Positions 12,507-21,095 of a DNA stretch of 64,000 nucleotides are shown piece after piece. The stretch is taken from positions 248,001 through 312,000 of the forward strand of contig NZ_JIAD01000001.1 in assembly GCF_000688015.1 (NCBI RefSeq). Reading direction: 5' to 3'. Positions within the stretch are counted from its first letter, which is position 1, and the number at the start of each line of letters is the position of its first letter. The DNA comes from Eubacterium sp. AB3007 (lineage in GTDB: Bacteria > Bacillota > Clostridia > Peptostreptococcales > Anaerovoracaceae). A program made the translations under genes and the position numbers. The notes beneath the pieces are model-generated. The model did not search any database. It had not been told where the DNA came from and saw nothing but the letters and a program-made list of their open reading frames with translations.

Positions 12507-14204
12507 ATGATGACGAGAGAGAACTACAACATCAGGAAATGGCTGCTTCTTCTACTGGCGATGGTGCTGACGGTCAGCCTGTCCGCCTGCTCGGAGTCCA
12601 ACAAGCAGGCGATCGAGGACGCGAAGACACCGAAGGATATCTATATTCTCTTTACCAGTGATGTGCACTGCGGGGTCGACCAGGGGTTCGGATATGCTGG
12701 CTTGGAGCAGGTGCGAGATACACTGGAGGCGCAGGACAACGAGACGATCCTGGTGGATGTGGGAGACGCGATCCAGGGGGAGACGCTGGGCACCATGAGC
12801 AAGGGAGAGACGATCACAGACCTCATGAACGCCATGGAGTACGACGTAGCTGTTCCCGGGAATCATGAGTTTGACTACGGGATGGACCAGTTCCTGTCGC
12901 TGACAAAGAAAGCGAAGTTTCCTTACATCTGCTGCAATTTCCGGCATGAGGGGAAACCGGTCTTCGAGCCGTATACCATCCTTGAAGTGGATGATCGGAA
13001 GATTGCCTTTGTCGGTGTAACGACTCCTCGGACCATCACCAAGTCCACGCCTACCTATTTCCAGGATGAGACGGGCAAATACGTGTATGATTTCCTGCAG
13101 GATGACAACGGCGAGGCGCTCTACGCAGCCGTGCAGAGGGCGGTGGATGATGCCCGTGCCCAGGGTGCGGACTACGTCTACGTGGCGGGTCACCTGGGCA
13201 TGGAGGCCGACGATACGCCATGGACTTATGCGGATGTTATCGAACACACCACAGGCATCGATGTGTTCCTGGACGGCCACAGCCACGACAGCGAGAAGGT
13301 GGTCATGAAGGACAAAGCCGGGAAGGATGTAGTCCGTGTCGCCGCAGGCACCAAACTCAGCGCCATTGGCTACAGCCACATCACTGCTGAGAAGGGGATC
13401 GAAGAGACCGGTCTCTGGAGCTGGACAAATGATACGTGTGTCGCGGACCTGATGGGACTCCAGAACGATATCCGGGAGAAGGTAGACAAGGCGAATTCCA
13501 AGCTCGACAAACAGCTAAACGCAGTGATAGGAAACAGCCGCGTGGAGCTGACGATCAACGATCCCAGGGAAACCGAAGAAACGGGAGAACCGCTGCGTAC
13601 AGTTCGGTTCGCGGAGACCAGTCTTGGGGATTTTTGTGCAGATGCCTGTCGGGACCAGGGACAAGCGGATATCGCTCTGGTGAACGGAGGCAGTATCCGA
13701 TCGAACGTGGCGAAAGGAGAGGTCACGTTTGGAAATCTCATCGACGTATTTCCGTTTGGTAACCACCTGGTCGTGCTCGAAGCGACGGGACAACAGATCC
13801 TGGATGCGCTAGAGTGGGGAAGCAAGTGCATCCCCGGCGAGGATGGAGGGTTCCTGCAGGTATCCGGGCTGACTTACGAGGTTCGCAGCGACATCCCTTC
13901 TCCCTGTAAACGGGATGCAGATGGGATGTTCAAGAAGATCGACGGCAAGCGTCGTGTCCGGAATGTTAAGATCGACGGGAAGCCACTGGATCCCGCAGGA
14001 AAATACAAAGTGGCAGGGTTCAACTACACACTCATGGAGAAGGGCGACGGGTTTACCATGTTTGACGACGCAAAGCTTCTGGAGGAAACGGAGACGCTGG
14101 ACTGCCAGGTGCTACGCGATTACATCACGGATACGTTGGGCGGCGCGATCGGAAATGATTATTCGGATCCCTACGGTGATGGCCGCATCGAGATCATAGA
14201 ATAG
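12507..14204 (+). CDS. Lipoprotein bifunctional metallophosphatase/5'-nucleotidase (UshA-like)
   Basis: The roughly 565-residue protein starts with a signal peptide ending in the lipobox LSAC, so it is probably anchored to the outer face of the membrane. The N-terminal calcineurin-like domain shows DVHCG, GDAIQGE, GNHEFDYG and GHSHD. The C-terminal 5'-nucleotidase domain shows NGGSIRS and FPFGNHLVVLE. The family hydrolyses extracellular nucleotides and nucleotide sugars. I chose ATG 12507 after GAGGGAG; GTG 12495 and ATG 12510 are alternatives. The acetyltransferase follows 15 bases later. Confidence 0.92.
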   Translation: MMTRENYNIRKWLLLLLAMVLTVSLSACSESNKQAIEDAKTPKDIYILFTSDVHCGVDQGFGYAGLEQVRDTLEAQDNETILVDVGDAIQGETLGTMSKGETITDLMNAMEYDVAVPGNHEFDYGMDQFLSLTKKAKFPYICCNFRHEGKPVFEPYTILEVDDRKIAFVGVTTPRTITKSTPTYFQDETGKYVYDFLQDDNGEALYAAVQRAVDDARAQGADYVYVAGHLGMEADDTPWTYADVIEHTTGIDVFLDGHSHDSEKVVMKDKAGKDVVRVAAGTKLSAIGYSHITAEKGIEETGLWSWTNDTCVADLMGLQNDIREKVDKANSKLDKQLNAVIGNSRVELTINDPRETEETGEPLRTVRFAETSLGDFCADACRDQGQADIALVNGGSIRSNVAKGEVTFGNLIDVFPFGNHLVVLEATGQQILDALEWGSKCIPGEDGGFLQVSGLTYEVRSDIPSPCKRDADGMFKKIDGKRRVRNVKIDGKPLDPAGKYKVAGFNYTLMEKGDGFTMFDDAKLLEETETLDCQVLRDYITDTLGGAIGNDYSDPYGDGRIEIIE

Positions 14205-14219
14205 AATAGTGAGGTGACT

Positions 14220-14786
14220 ATGGAGTTAAAAGAACTGCTACAACATTTTAACAACGGAGATACACTGGGGGAGGATCCGGCGGTGATCCAGCAGATGCGG
14301 TATTACAGCCGCCAGGCGCAAAAGATCACCATGGAGATCAACACCGTGTACCACGAGCCAGAGGAACTGGCATCGCTGTTCTCCGAGCTTATCGGAAAGC
14401 CGGTGGGAGAGGCGTTCGGCCTGTTCCCGCCATTCTACACGGACTTCGGCAAGAACATCACCGTGGGTGACCATGTGTTTATCAATGCAGGATGCAAGTT
14501 TCAGGATCAGGGAGGTATCTACATAGACGACGGGGCGCTGATCGGCCACGGCGTCGTCCTGGCCACCCTGAACCATGACATGGATCCGGCCAAACGCCAA
14601 CAGCTCCACCCTGCGCCCATTCACATCGGAAAGCGGGTGTGGATCGGGGCTAACGCTACGGTCATTCCCGGTGTGACCATCGGTGACGATGCGGTGGTGG
14701 CCGCCGGGGCTGTGGTGAACAAAGACGTACCACCTCGTGCCATCGTAGGCGGTGTGCCGGCCAAGTTTATCAAATGGATCGATTAA
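14220..14786 (+). CDS. Sugar O-acetyltransferase (maltose/galactoside acetyltransferase family)
   Basis: The 188-residue left-handed beta-helix protein has an N-terminal helical region ([10 protein letters not shown]) typical of Maa/LacA enzymes, then hexapeptide repeats, the catalytic-loop histidine in LNHDMDP, and the C-terminal GVPAKFIK. It transfers acetyl from acetyl-CoA to sugars or related alcohols; the natural acceptor is not evident. GTGAGGTG precedes the ATG; a GTG six bases upstream is an alternative start. Confidence 0.88.
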   Translation: MELKELLQHFNNGDTLGEDPAVIQQMRYYSRQAQKITMEINTVYHEPEELASLFSELIGKPVGEAFGLFPPFYTDFGKNITVGDHVFINAGCKFQDQGGIYIDDGALIGHGVVLATLNHDMDPAKRQQLHPAPIHIGKRVWIGANATVIPGVTIGDDAVVAAGAVVNKDVPPRAIVGGVPAKFIKWID

Positions 14787-14802
14787 GCCGTGGGAAGGGT
14801 GG

Positions 14803-14945
14803 TTATGGCAGATTTGGCTATGCTTATGGCAGTGCCATAAGCATAGGCCATTCTGCCATAAGAAAACCCCCGAAACCGCGAAATCTTTATGGCAAAAGAG
14901 AGTATGCTTATGGCACAGCCATAAGCATACTCTCTTTTGCCATAA
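14803..14945 (+). repeat. Paired 59-bp palindrome element, copy 1 (complete)
   Basis: Two palindromes of exactly 59 bp lie at 14803-14861 and 14887-14945, both bounded by TTATGGCA and TGCCATAA and separated by a 25-bp spacer that begins GAAAACCCCCGAAA. The second has 27 perfectly paired bases on each side of a 5-base loop; the first has a few mismatches. It lies between the convergent ends of the acetyltransferase and pepD genes, where it may also end transcription, although neither side has a strong T-run. A second, truncated copy is at 18572-18680. Confidence 0.85.
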
Positions 14946-14952
14946 CACCTCT

Positions 14953-16392
14953 CTACAGTCTCTTCAACATTTCCAGGAGCAGGTCGTGGATTTCGTCAAA
15001 AGACTGCAGGTCCAAATGCTCATCAGGAGTATGGACGTCATACATCAGTGGTCCCAAGGTGACGATCTCCATATCGGGGTGCATCCTACTGAACACACCG
15101 CACTCCAGTCCGCCGTGCACCGGCAGGAGGGTCAGATCTTCGCCGGTGCGCTCCCTGACCAGGGTCTGAAGCAACTCTCGGATGGGAGAAGCCTTCCTGT
15201 ATTCCCAGGAAGGATACCGGTCGCCGATGCGATGGTCACACCCAAACAGGCCCGCCAGGATCCTGATCTCGTTCTCCAGCATGTCAAGATGGGACTCAAA
15301 CATGGCACGCACCGAATAGAGCAGGGAGAATTCTCCGTCGTGCAGATCCACCGCCGCAAGGTTCTCCGAGGCGGTGATGAGACCAGGCAGTTCCATGCTC
15401 TTGTGGCGGCGCCCATGGGGGAACAGGTACAGCAGATCCAACAGCGTGGCAGAATCAGATTCGGTGAGGGTGCTGGCGCAGGAGGCTTTGTGCAGAGAGA
15501 CGGAGAGATCCGGATCGCTGCTGCGGAGTTCTTTCTGGAGAGAGACCGTCACTTCCCTGACGATCTGCCGGACCTGGGCTGGGGGCAGGGACGTAGCAAA
15601 GACTGCCTCACAGTCCCGGGGGATGACGTTGTCGTGGAGTCCGCTCTTCAGGGAGGCGAGGCAGAGGGGGGACACCTCGCGAAGGGCCGCCAGGATGCGG
15701 ACCGCGCATTTGATGGCATTGCCAAGTTCGGAATCGATGTAGACTCCAGAATGGCCGCCCAGGAGGCCGTCGATCTGTAGCTGGTAGCAAGGCGCATCAG
15801 GGGCCTGCACCGGGAAACGCAGGGACAGCGTTCCGTCCGCACCACCGGCGCTGGTGATGTAAGTGGTCTTGCCACCACCCATGTCGTCCAGGCCAATCAT
15901 CCTGCGGGCGGCGATATCCTCTGCCTGTACAGAGAAGGCGCCTGCCATGTCCGCCTCCTCACGCACGGTGAACACACACTCCAGCGGGGGATGAGGAAGA
16001 GAGGCATTCTCCAGGATGGACAGCATGTAGGCCACGCCGGCGCCATCGTCCGCCCCCAGGGTGGTGCCATCCGCCCAGAGCTGGCCATCCCGGATCACCA
16101 GAGTGAGAGGATCCTTTTCGAAATCGTGAGTGCTTTCCGGAGTCTTCTCCCAGACCATGTCAATGTGGGCCTGGAGCATGACAGGGGTATGGTCCTCGTA
16201 ACCGGACGCCGCTGGCTTGTAGATGATGACACTGCCGGAGTCATACTGCCTGTAGCGGAGACCGTGGTCCTCGGCGAACCGGACCAGATAATCGCTGTAG
16301 GCCTGCTCGTGGTAGGAGCCGTGGGGGATCCTGGTCATATCTTCGAAATACCGCTGATGCGGGATGTTTGGATTCAACACGTAACTGCTCAT
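14953..16392 (-). CDS. pepD: Aminoacyl-histidine dipeptidase, M20C family (beta-Ala-His dipeptidase)
   Basis: The 479-residue product is the normal length for PepD. Metal ligands are visible: H76 and D78 (QAHIDMV), D115 (GADDGAG), E145-E146 (VREEAD), with the lid domain in the middle and a late HGGLE. These cytosolic zinc enzymes hydrolyse carnosine-like and other Xaa-His dipeptides. AGGAGGT lies 8 bases before the ATG. It is the only intact minus-strand gene between 10.8 and 64 kb and is divergent from the flavodoxin gene. Confidence 0.95.
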   Translation of the reverse strand: MSSYVLNPNIPHQRYFEDMTRIPHGSYHEQAYSDYLVRFAEDHGLRYRQYDSGSVIIYKPAASGYEDHTPVMLQAHIDMVWEKTPESTHDFEKDPLTLVIRDGQLWADGTTLGADDGAGVAYMLSILENASLPHPPLECVFTVREEADMAGAFSVQAEDIAARRMIGLDDMGGGKTTYITSAGGADGTLSLRFPVQAPDAPCYQLQIDGLLGGHSGVYIDSELGNAIKCAVRILAALREVSPLCLASLKSGLHDNVIPRDCEAVFATSLPPAQVRQIVREVTVSLQKELRSSDPDLSVSLHKASCASTLTESDSATLLDLLYLFPHGRRHKSMELPGLITASENLAAVDLHDGEFSLLYSVRAMFESHLDMLENEIRILAGLFGCDHRIGDRYPSWEYRKASPIRELLQTLVRERTGEDLTLLPVHGGLECGVFSRMHPDMEIVTLGPLMYDVHTPDEHLDLQSFDEIHDLLLEMLKRL

Positions 16393-16418
16393 TCTGTACC
16401 TCCTGTCTTTTTAATTGC

Positions 16419-16447
16419 ATTATACTGCGGTTTCCGGGTTGGCACAA
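16419..16447 (-). promoter_or_regulatory. pepD promoter
   Basis: On the minus strand TTGTGC (16442-16447) and TATAAT (16419-16424) are 17 bp apart. It overlaps the divergent promoter for the flavodoxin gene. Confidence 0.6.
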
Positions 16448-16467
16448 CGAGTGAATTATGTTACATT
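16439..16467 (+). promoter_or_regulatory. Promoter for flavodoxin-family gene 16488
   Basis: TTGGCA at 16439-16444 and TACATT at 16462-16467, 17-bp spacer. A TATAAT at 16467-16472 also exists but would place the start of transcription inside the ribosome-binding site. Confidence 0.45.
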
Positions 16468-16487
16468 ATAATGCATAGGGGGATTAT

Positions 16488-17126
16488 ATGAGCAAGAAAA
16501 TCATAGCAGTAAACGCCGGCCCGCGGAAGGGCTGGAACACAGACACATTGATCACAGAAGCCGCCAGAGGAGCGGAGTCCGCAGGGGCAGAAGTACAGAA
16601 GTTCGATCTTTTTCGATTGGACAGGTACACCGGCTGCATCTCCTGCTTCGGCTGTAAGCGGGAGAAGTTCAAGGGCCACTGCATCTGCCGGGATGGACTG
16701 ACACAGGTGCTGGACGCCATCCGGGAGTCCGACGGCCTGATCATCGGATCGCCCAACTATCTCAGCGAGATGACGGCATCCTTCCGGGCGCTGTACGAGC
16801 GCCTCATCTTCCAGAACCTGACTTACGCGGTAGAAAACCCGTGTTGCAACGAGCATCCGATCCCCGTGCTGCTGATCATGACCAGCAACGCACCGGACGA
16901 TGCTTTTCAGGGGCTCATCCGGGGATACCAGCAGACCCTGAACACCTTTGTGGGCCCTACCAAGACCTTTGTGTGCGGAAACACTCTCCAGCTGAAGGAC
17001 TACAGCAAGACGGACTGGCCCTGGACGCTGTTTGATCCGGATGCAAAGTACAGACAGCACGAGACGGTGTTTCCTGAGAAACGTCAGGAAGCGTTCGATC
17101 TGGGCGTATCGATGGTGAGAGGCTAA
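16488..17126 (+). CDS. Flavodoxin-family protein with iron-sulfur-flavoprotein-like cysteine motif
   Basis: The 212-residue protein has an FMN-binding flavodoxin fold (VNAGPRKGWNTDT as the phosphate loop, GSPNYLSEMTA as the second FMN loop). C50, C53 and C56 (TGCISCFGCK) followed by C65 and C67 resemble the compact cluster motif of iron-sulfur flavoproteins (Isf), so a bound [4Fe-4S] is possible. It would be a cytosolic electron-transfer or reductase protein. AGGGGG precedes the ATG. The phosphoesterase gene follows after 4 bases. Confidence 0.85.
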   Translation: MSKKIIAVNAGPRKGWNTDTLITEAARGAESAGAEVQKFDLFRLDRYTGCISCFGCKREKFKGHCICRDGLTQVLDAIRESDGLIIGSPNYLSEMTASFRALYERLIFQNLTYAVENPCCNEHPIPVLLIMTSNAPDDAFQGLIRGYQQTLNTFVGPTKTFVCGNTLQLKDYSKTDWPWTLFDPDAKYRQHETVFPEKRQEAFDLGVSMVRG

Positions 17127-17130
17127 TAGT

Positions 17131-18270
17131 ATGGTGATGTGGATTGCAATACTCCTCGTTGCCATAGCCGGAGCCGTAGCAGGTGTGGTATTCCTGTGGA
17201 CGCGATTCCAGAAATTTGGTTTTGTGCAGAAACTGGCGGGAGGGCGGACATGGCGGCGGAGGCTGCTGGCGCTGCTCCCGTTGGCGTTTTTTGGCGTGTT
17301 CGCATGGCTCGACACGGTGAACACGGTGATCGTTCTGGTGCACATGGCCGCATACTGGGCCATCGCCGAGCTGATCGCCTGGGGGATCCGGCGGATCCGC
17401 GGCGGACGGGATCCTCGCGAGGATCAGGCGCACAAAGCCTTCCGCCCCTATTGGGTGGGCGTGATCGTCCTCTGCATCGAGGTGTGCTACTTCACAACCG
17501 GCTGGTACCTGGATCACCATGTCTGGGAGACCGACTACCAGCTGACCACCACCAAGGATCTGGGACGGAAGGAACTTCGGATCGCCCAGGTGACGGACTC
17601 CCATGTGGGGGCGACCTTTGATGGCGAAGGGTTCGCTCGGCACATGGCGCGGATCCAGAAGACACACCCGGACATCCTGGTCATCACGGGCGATTACGTG
17701 GATGACGGGACTAGCCGGGAGGACATGCTTCGCTGTTGCCAGGCGCTGAAAGAGTTCGATGCGCCTCTGGGCAAGTATTTCATCTACGGCAACCACGACA
17801 AGGGTTACTACAACTACAGGAACTTTTCCTGGCGGGAGCTTGAGTCAGAACTGACGGAGCATGCCGGCGTCGAGGTGCTGGAGGACGAGGCGGTCCTGGT
17901 GGACGACAGGTTCTATATCGTGGGAAGGAAAGACCGTTCGGATCCGAGCCGGGAGGAGGCTGGCAACCTCATCTCGCCCTTGGATCCATCCAGATACATC
18001 CTCATGTTGGACCACCAGCCAAATGATTTTGCGGCAGAGGCAGCCACGGCGGCAGATCTGGTACTCTGCGGGCACACCCACGGCGGCCAGATGATCTTCA
18101 TCGATCTGGCCAGCAAATTGATGAGGGCAAACGACCGAAATTACGGAATGGAAACACGGAAGGGAACCACCTTCCTGGTGAGTTCCGGCATCTCGGACTG
18201 GGCTATCAAATTCAAGACAGGCACCAGGTCAGAGTTCTGCATCATCGACGTGCAGGGGAAGCAGAAGTGA
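17131..18270 (+). CDS. Membrane-anchored metallophosphoesterase (YkuE-like)
   Basis: The 379-residue protein has an N-terminal membrane region of three to four helices (about residues 3-23, 46-62, 66-86, 107-127), then a calcineurin-like phosphoesterase domain with the metal-ligand motifs TDSHVG, GDYVDD, GNHDKG and GHTHGGQ. Related proteins hydrolyse phospholipid or UDP-lipid phosphoesters; the substrate here is unknown. Only four bases separate it from the flavodoxin gene, so one operon is likely. Confidence 0.9.
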   Translation: MVMWIAILLVAIAGAVAGVVFLWTRFQKFGFVQKLAGGRTWRRRLLALLPLAFFGVFAWLDTVNTVIVLVHMAAYWAIAELIAWGIRRIRGGRDPREDQAHKAFRPYWVGVIVLCIEVCYFTTGWYLDHHVWETDYQLTTTKDLGRKELRIAQVTDSHVGATFDGEGFARHMARIQKTHPDILVITGDYVDDGTSREDMLRCCQALKEFDAPLGKYFIYGNHDKGYYNYRNFSWRELESELTEHAGVEVLEDEAVLVDDRFYIVGRKDRSDPSREEAGNLISPLDPSRYILMLDHQPNDFAAEAATAADLVLCGHTHGGQMIFIDLASKLMRANDRNYGMETRKGTTFLVSSGISDWAIKFKTGTRSEFCIIDVQGKQK

Positions 18271-18289
18271 CGAGAGAGATAAAGGTTTC

Positions 18290-18338
18290 CCTGAACGTGG
18301 TTCAGGCCACATACCTGCCTGCGCTCCATTGTTATACT
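18290..18338 (+). promoter_or_regulatory. Inverted repeat and possible promoter for the ferredoxin gene
   Basis: A perfect 7-bp inverted repeat (CCTGAAC/GTTCAGG, 18290-18306) lies upstream of an extended -10 (TGT-TATACT, -10 at 18333-18338). No good -35 is present, so an activator at the inverted repeat is possible but unproven. Confidence 0.4.
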
Positions 18339-18367
18339 GAAGAAAAGAAGAACAGGAGGTAAAGAGT

Positions 18368-18553
18368 ATGAAGTATGTAGTGAATGATGGATGCATCGGA
18401 TGCGGACTTTGTGAAGCAACCTGTCCGGAGGTGTTCTCCATGACAGACGAGGGCGTCGCAGTGGCCATCAGCGAGGAGGTGCCGGCCGACGCACTGGACA
18501 GTGCCGCCGAAGCCAAGGACAGCTGCCCCGTCGGAGTCATTGAAGAGGCGTAG
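18368..18553 (+). CDS. Ferredoxin, single [4Fe-4S]
   Basis: The 61-residue protein has CIGCGLCEATCPE and a distal SCPVG, the Cys set of monocluster ferredoxins of the Fer4_13/Fer4_15 type. It is a small cytosolic electron carrier. CAGGAGG lies 10 bases before the ATG. It is immediately followed by a truncated copy of the paired-palindrome repeat and by a flavodoxin-family gene. Confidence 0.93.
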   Translation: MKYVVNDGCIGCGLCEATCPEVFSMTDEGVAVAISEEVPADALDSAAEAKDSCPVGVIEEA

Positions 18554-18571
18554 GGGAGGGAAGAGAAGGGC

Positions 18572-18680
18572 TTATGGTAGATTTGGCTATACTTATGGCA
18601 GTGCCATAAACATGAGCCATTCTGCCATAAGAAAACCCCCGAAATCACAAAAAACTTATGGCAAAAACGAGCATGCTTAT
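18572..18680 (+). repeat. Paired 59-bp palindrome element, copy 2 (right half missing)
   Basis: A 59-bp palindrome (18572-18630), the 25-bp spacer with GAAAACCCCCGAAA (18631-18655), and only the left arm of the second palindrome (18656-18680) are present. The sequence then changes abruptly to the ribosome-binding site of the next gene. Arm lengths and spacer match copy 1 at 14803 exactly. Confidence 0.85.
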
Positions 18681-18701
18681 TAAGAAAGGAGACGCATCAA
18701 T

Positions 18702-19238
18702 ATGAAAAAGGTATTGATTCTTTCGGCAAGTCCGAGAAAGAATGGGAACTCGGATATCCTTTGCCAGCAGTTTCAGAAAGGAGCAGAGGAAGCGGGGCAC
18801 AGTGTAGAGCAGATCTACCTGTATGACAAGGAAATCGGATTTTGCAGGGCATGCTACTCCTGTTTCAAGACGGGGGAGTGCGTGCTCCGGGATGATATGG
18901 AAGAACTCCTGGAGAAGATACAGGCTGCGGATGTGCTCGTCGTGGCGACCCCGACCTATTTCATGACAATGAACGGGATGTTGAAGACTACGATAGACCG
19001 ATTTCTCCCCAAGTGGCAGGATCTTGGCGGTCACGACGTGTACCTGATCGTTACGGGGCATGATGGAAAGGAAGGGCTGTCCCTTGTCGGCGAGGAACTG
19101 ACCAGAGTATTCAGCGAACTTGGAAACACTGTGAAAGAGATCATCTGGGGCGAGAGAGTCTGGCAGAAGGGGGAGGTACTGTCCACCAAGGCCATGGCCG
19201 AAGCCTATAGGGCAGGGTGCCTGGGCATGGACGTGTAA
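18702..19238 (+). CDS. Flavodoxin family / NADPH-dependent FMN reductase
   Basis: The 178-residue protein carries the FMN phosphate loop SASPRKNGNSD and the motif CRACYSCFKTGECV, typical of the NADPH-dependent FMN reductase subgroup, and TPTYFMTMNGMLK as the second FMN loop. It is probably a cytosolic flavin reductase; the partner is unknown, though the ferredoxin gene just upstream is an obvious candidate. AAAGGAG precedes the ATG. Tandem terminators follow. Confidence 0.9.
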   Translation: MKKVLILSASPRKNGNSDILCQQFQKGAEEAGHSVEQIYLYDKEIGFCRACYSCFKTGECVLRDDMEELLEKIQAADVLVVATPTYFMTMNGMLKTTIDRFLPKWQDLGGHDVYLIVTGHDGKEGLSLVGEELTRVFSELGNTVKEIIWGERVWQKGEVLSTKAMAEAYRAGCLGMDV

Positions 19239-19283
19239 TTGGAACTGGTTGGATCTTGTTGTAGCTGGCTATGGATATAGGCT

Positions 19284-19326
19284 GTGGATATTTTGCATGG
19301 TTTTGTGACGAAATATCCACTTTTTC
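19284..19326 (+). terminator. Terminator after flavodoxin gene
   Basis: 10-bp perfect stem (19284-19293 / 19311-19320), 17-base loop, then TTTTTC. Confidence 0.7.
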
Positions 19327-19330
19327 AGGC

Positions 19331-19354
19331 CATGCACAAAAATGCATGTTTTTT
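19331..19354 (+). terminator. Second, tandem terminator
   Basis: CATGCA (19331-19336) pairs with TGCATG (19343-19348) and is followed by six T. The remaining intergenic sequence to 19582 shows no gene. Confidence 0.55.
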
Positions 19355-19582
19355 CGTATACCTGACGCCCAGATTTCTGGAGGAATTAAGTAGAAATAGT
19401 AGTATATGCCAGAGGTTTTTTGGAGCCTTTGGCATTTTTGTATCATTTGGTGAAGGTTTGAGAAGGTGAGGTACGGGAGTAGTTTGTCGAGACGTATAAT
19501 TATATAATGAGCGCCAGATATCCCTCGCTATAGGCGGCGGGCACTCCGGCTTCAACGCACGACCAACTGTCCATCACTCAGT

Positions 19583-19612
19583 TTGACAATCCTCCCCACC
19601 TTATAGTATGAT
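19583..19612 (+). promoter_or_regulatory. Promoter of the AbrB-glycosyltransferase pair
   Basis: TTGACA at 19583-19588 and TATGAT at 19607-19612 with an 18-bp spacer, 50 bases upstream of the AbrB-type gene. Confidence 0.65.
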
Positions 19613-19662
19613 AAGTTATACAAATCATACCGCAGAAGAGAGGAGCCAAAGGAGGAACTCAC

Positions 19663-19878
19663 ATGAACACACCGAAGGGGAAATACGCCTGGACAGCCAC
19701 CGTTGGGGAGAAAGGACAGATCGTCATCCCCAAGCAGGCGAGAGATGTGTTTGATATCAAACCTGGAGATACGCTTTTGTTGCTTGGAGATGAGAAACGC
19801 GGTATCGCCATACCGCCGAAGGGAGCATTCTCTGAACTATTCGGTCTGGCATTTGAAGATGAGGAGGTCCCACAATGA
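19663..19878 (+). CDS. AbrB/MazE/SpoVT-type DNA-binding protein
   Basis: The 71-residue protein has a swapped-hairpin AbrB fold (KYAWTATVGEKGQIVIPKQARDVFDIKPGD), which dimerises to bind DNA. Its ATG has AAAGGAGG upstream. The last four bases overlap the start of the glycosyltransferase gene (ATGA), so the two are translationally coupled. Small AbrB regulators next to one enzyme gene usually control that gene; autoregulation of promoter 19583 is an inference. Confidence 0.9.
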   Translation: MNTPKGKYAWTATVGEKGQIVIPKQARDVFDIKPGDTLLLLGDEKRGIAIPPKGAFSELFGLAFEDEEVPQ

Positions 19879-21041
19879 AGATCGCATGGTTTTGTATCCC
19901 TGCCCACGGACACACCAATCCGACCCTCGGGCTTGTGAAGGCACTGACGGAGGCAGGACACAGCATCTATTATTTTTCTTTCGAGATGTTCAGGGAAAAG
20001 ATCGAGAGCGCCGGCGCAGTGTTCATCCCATGTGACGGATATGATTTCGAGATGGAAGACAAGGGGAATGCGGATCGCGTAGGGAAGGATCAGGCTTTTG
20101 CGGTCGAGCTGCTCGTCTCATCCACCCTTGCGCTTGATGAGATGGTGACACAGAAGATCGCAGAGATTCAGCCGGATGTCATCGTGTCAGATTCCGTCGC
20201 CTATTGGGGAAAGCTGGCAGCACTGAAGCACGGGATCCCCTACATTTCCTCCACCACCACCTTTGCCTTCAACCGTTATTCCGCAAAGTACATGAAACAC
20301 GGGATAGGGGAGACACTGAAAATGCTTTTCTCCATGCCCAAGGTCAACAAGCAGATCCGGCGGTTGCAGGAGAGAGGGTACCCGGTGAAAGGCCTCCTGG
20401 ATATCGTGCAGAATGATAACGACACAAACACCGTGGTCTATACATCCAGGTACTTTCAGCCGTGCTCCGAGACATTCTCCGACAGGTATCATTTCATCGG
20501 GCCTTCGATCCGGCCGATCACAAAGCCGTTTCAGAAGAAAGCGGACAAGACGGTTTACATCTCCATGGGTACGGTTAACCAGAACCGGGCGTTCTACCGC
20601 AATTGCATCCGTGCACTTGGGGAGACGGAGTATCAGGTGATTATCTCGATGGGGGCCAATACAGATCATTTTGAAAGCGTGCCTGAGAATATTGAGCTCT
20701 ACGAAAGCGTCGACCAGATGGCGGTGCTCTCCATCGCAGATGCCTTCCTCACCCATTGCGGGATGAACTCGGCATCGGAAGGGTTGTACTTCGGCGTCCC
20801 GTTGATTCTGTTCCCGCAGACCCCGGAGCAGGATGCGGTCGCCAGGAGGACTGAGGAACTCGGCGCCGGGCTCAGGCTTCCTTCCATTGAAGAGGAAGAT
20901 ATCGTGACTTCCATCGAGGGGGTGCTCCGGGAGCCGCGCTTCAAACAGGCGGCAGAGACAATATCCGACAGTTTCCGGCAATGCGGCGGGATCCAGGAAG
21001 CCGTGGATTTCATCACAAAGCCGGGTTGGCACGACAATTGA
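19875..21041 (+). CDS. MGT-family glycosyltransferase (GT1, macrolide/natural-product type)
   Basis: The 388-residue GT-B protein begins with the GT1 acceptor-domain pattern IPAHGHTNPTLGLVKAL and has the C-terminal nucleotide-sugar motif HCGMNSASEGLYFGVPLILFPQ with PEQDAVA. Members transfer glucose or other sugars from UDP donors to macrolides, lipids or small molecules and can inactivate antibiotics; the acceptor cannot be told from sequence. It is coupled to the AbrB regulator by a 4-bp overlap. Confidence 0.9.
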   Translation: MKIAWFCIPAHGHTNPTLGLVKALTEAGHSIYYFSFEMFREKIESAGAVFIPCDGYDFEMEDKGNADRVGKDQAFAVELLVSSTLALDEMVTQKIAEIQPDVIVSDSVAYWGKLAALKHGIPYISSTTTFAFNRYSAKYMKHGIGETLKMLFSMPKVNKQIRRLQERGYPVKGLLDIVQNDNDTNTVVYTSRYFQPCSETFSDRYHFIGPSIRPITKPFQKKADKTVYISMGTVNQNRAFYRNCIRALGETEYQVIISMGANTDHFESVPENIELYESVDQMAVLSIADAFLTHCGMNSASEGLYFGVPLILFPQTPEQDAVARRTEELGAGLRLPSIEEEDIVTSIEGVLREPRFKQAAETISDSFRQCGGIQEAVDFITKPGWHDN

Positions 21042-21054
21042 AATATGATACAAT
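21026..21054 (+). promoter_or_regulatory. Promoter for the macro-domain gene
   Basis: TTGGCA at 21026-21031 and TACAAT at 21049-21054 with a 17-bp spacer and TG one base before the -10. It straddles the glycosyltransferase stop. An in-frame ATG at 21045 lies inside this promoter, which argues for the downstream TTG start. Confidence 0.65.
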
Positions 21055-21095
21055 TTCTCGGAGATATATTGCAATCAGAGAAGGGGGATGACGAT

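Noticed and set aside
14774..14950. Protein-coding reading of the palindrome element (YGRFGYAYGS...)
   Set aside because: The frame is conserved between the two copies only because the repeat itself is conserved; no start or ribosome-binding site is present and both strands read open.
19284..19469. 61-codon ORF after the flavodoxin gene
   Set aside because: It overlaps two terminator hairpins and has no ribosome-binding site.
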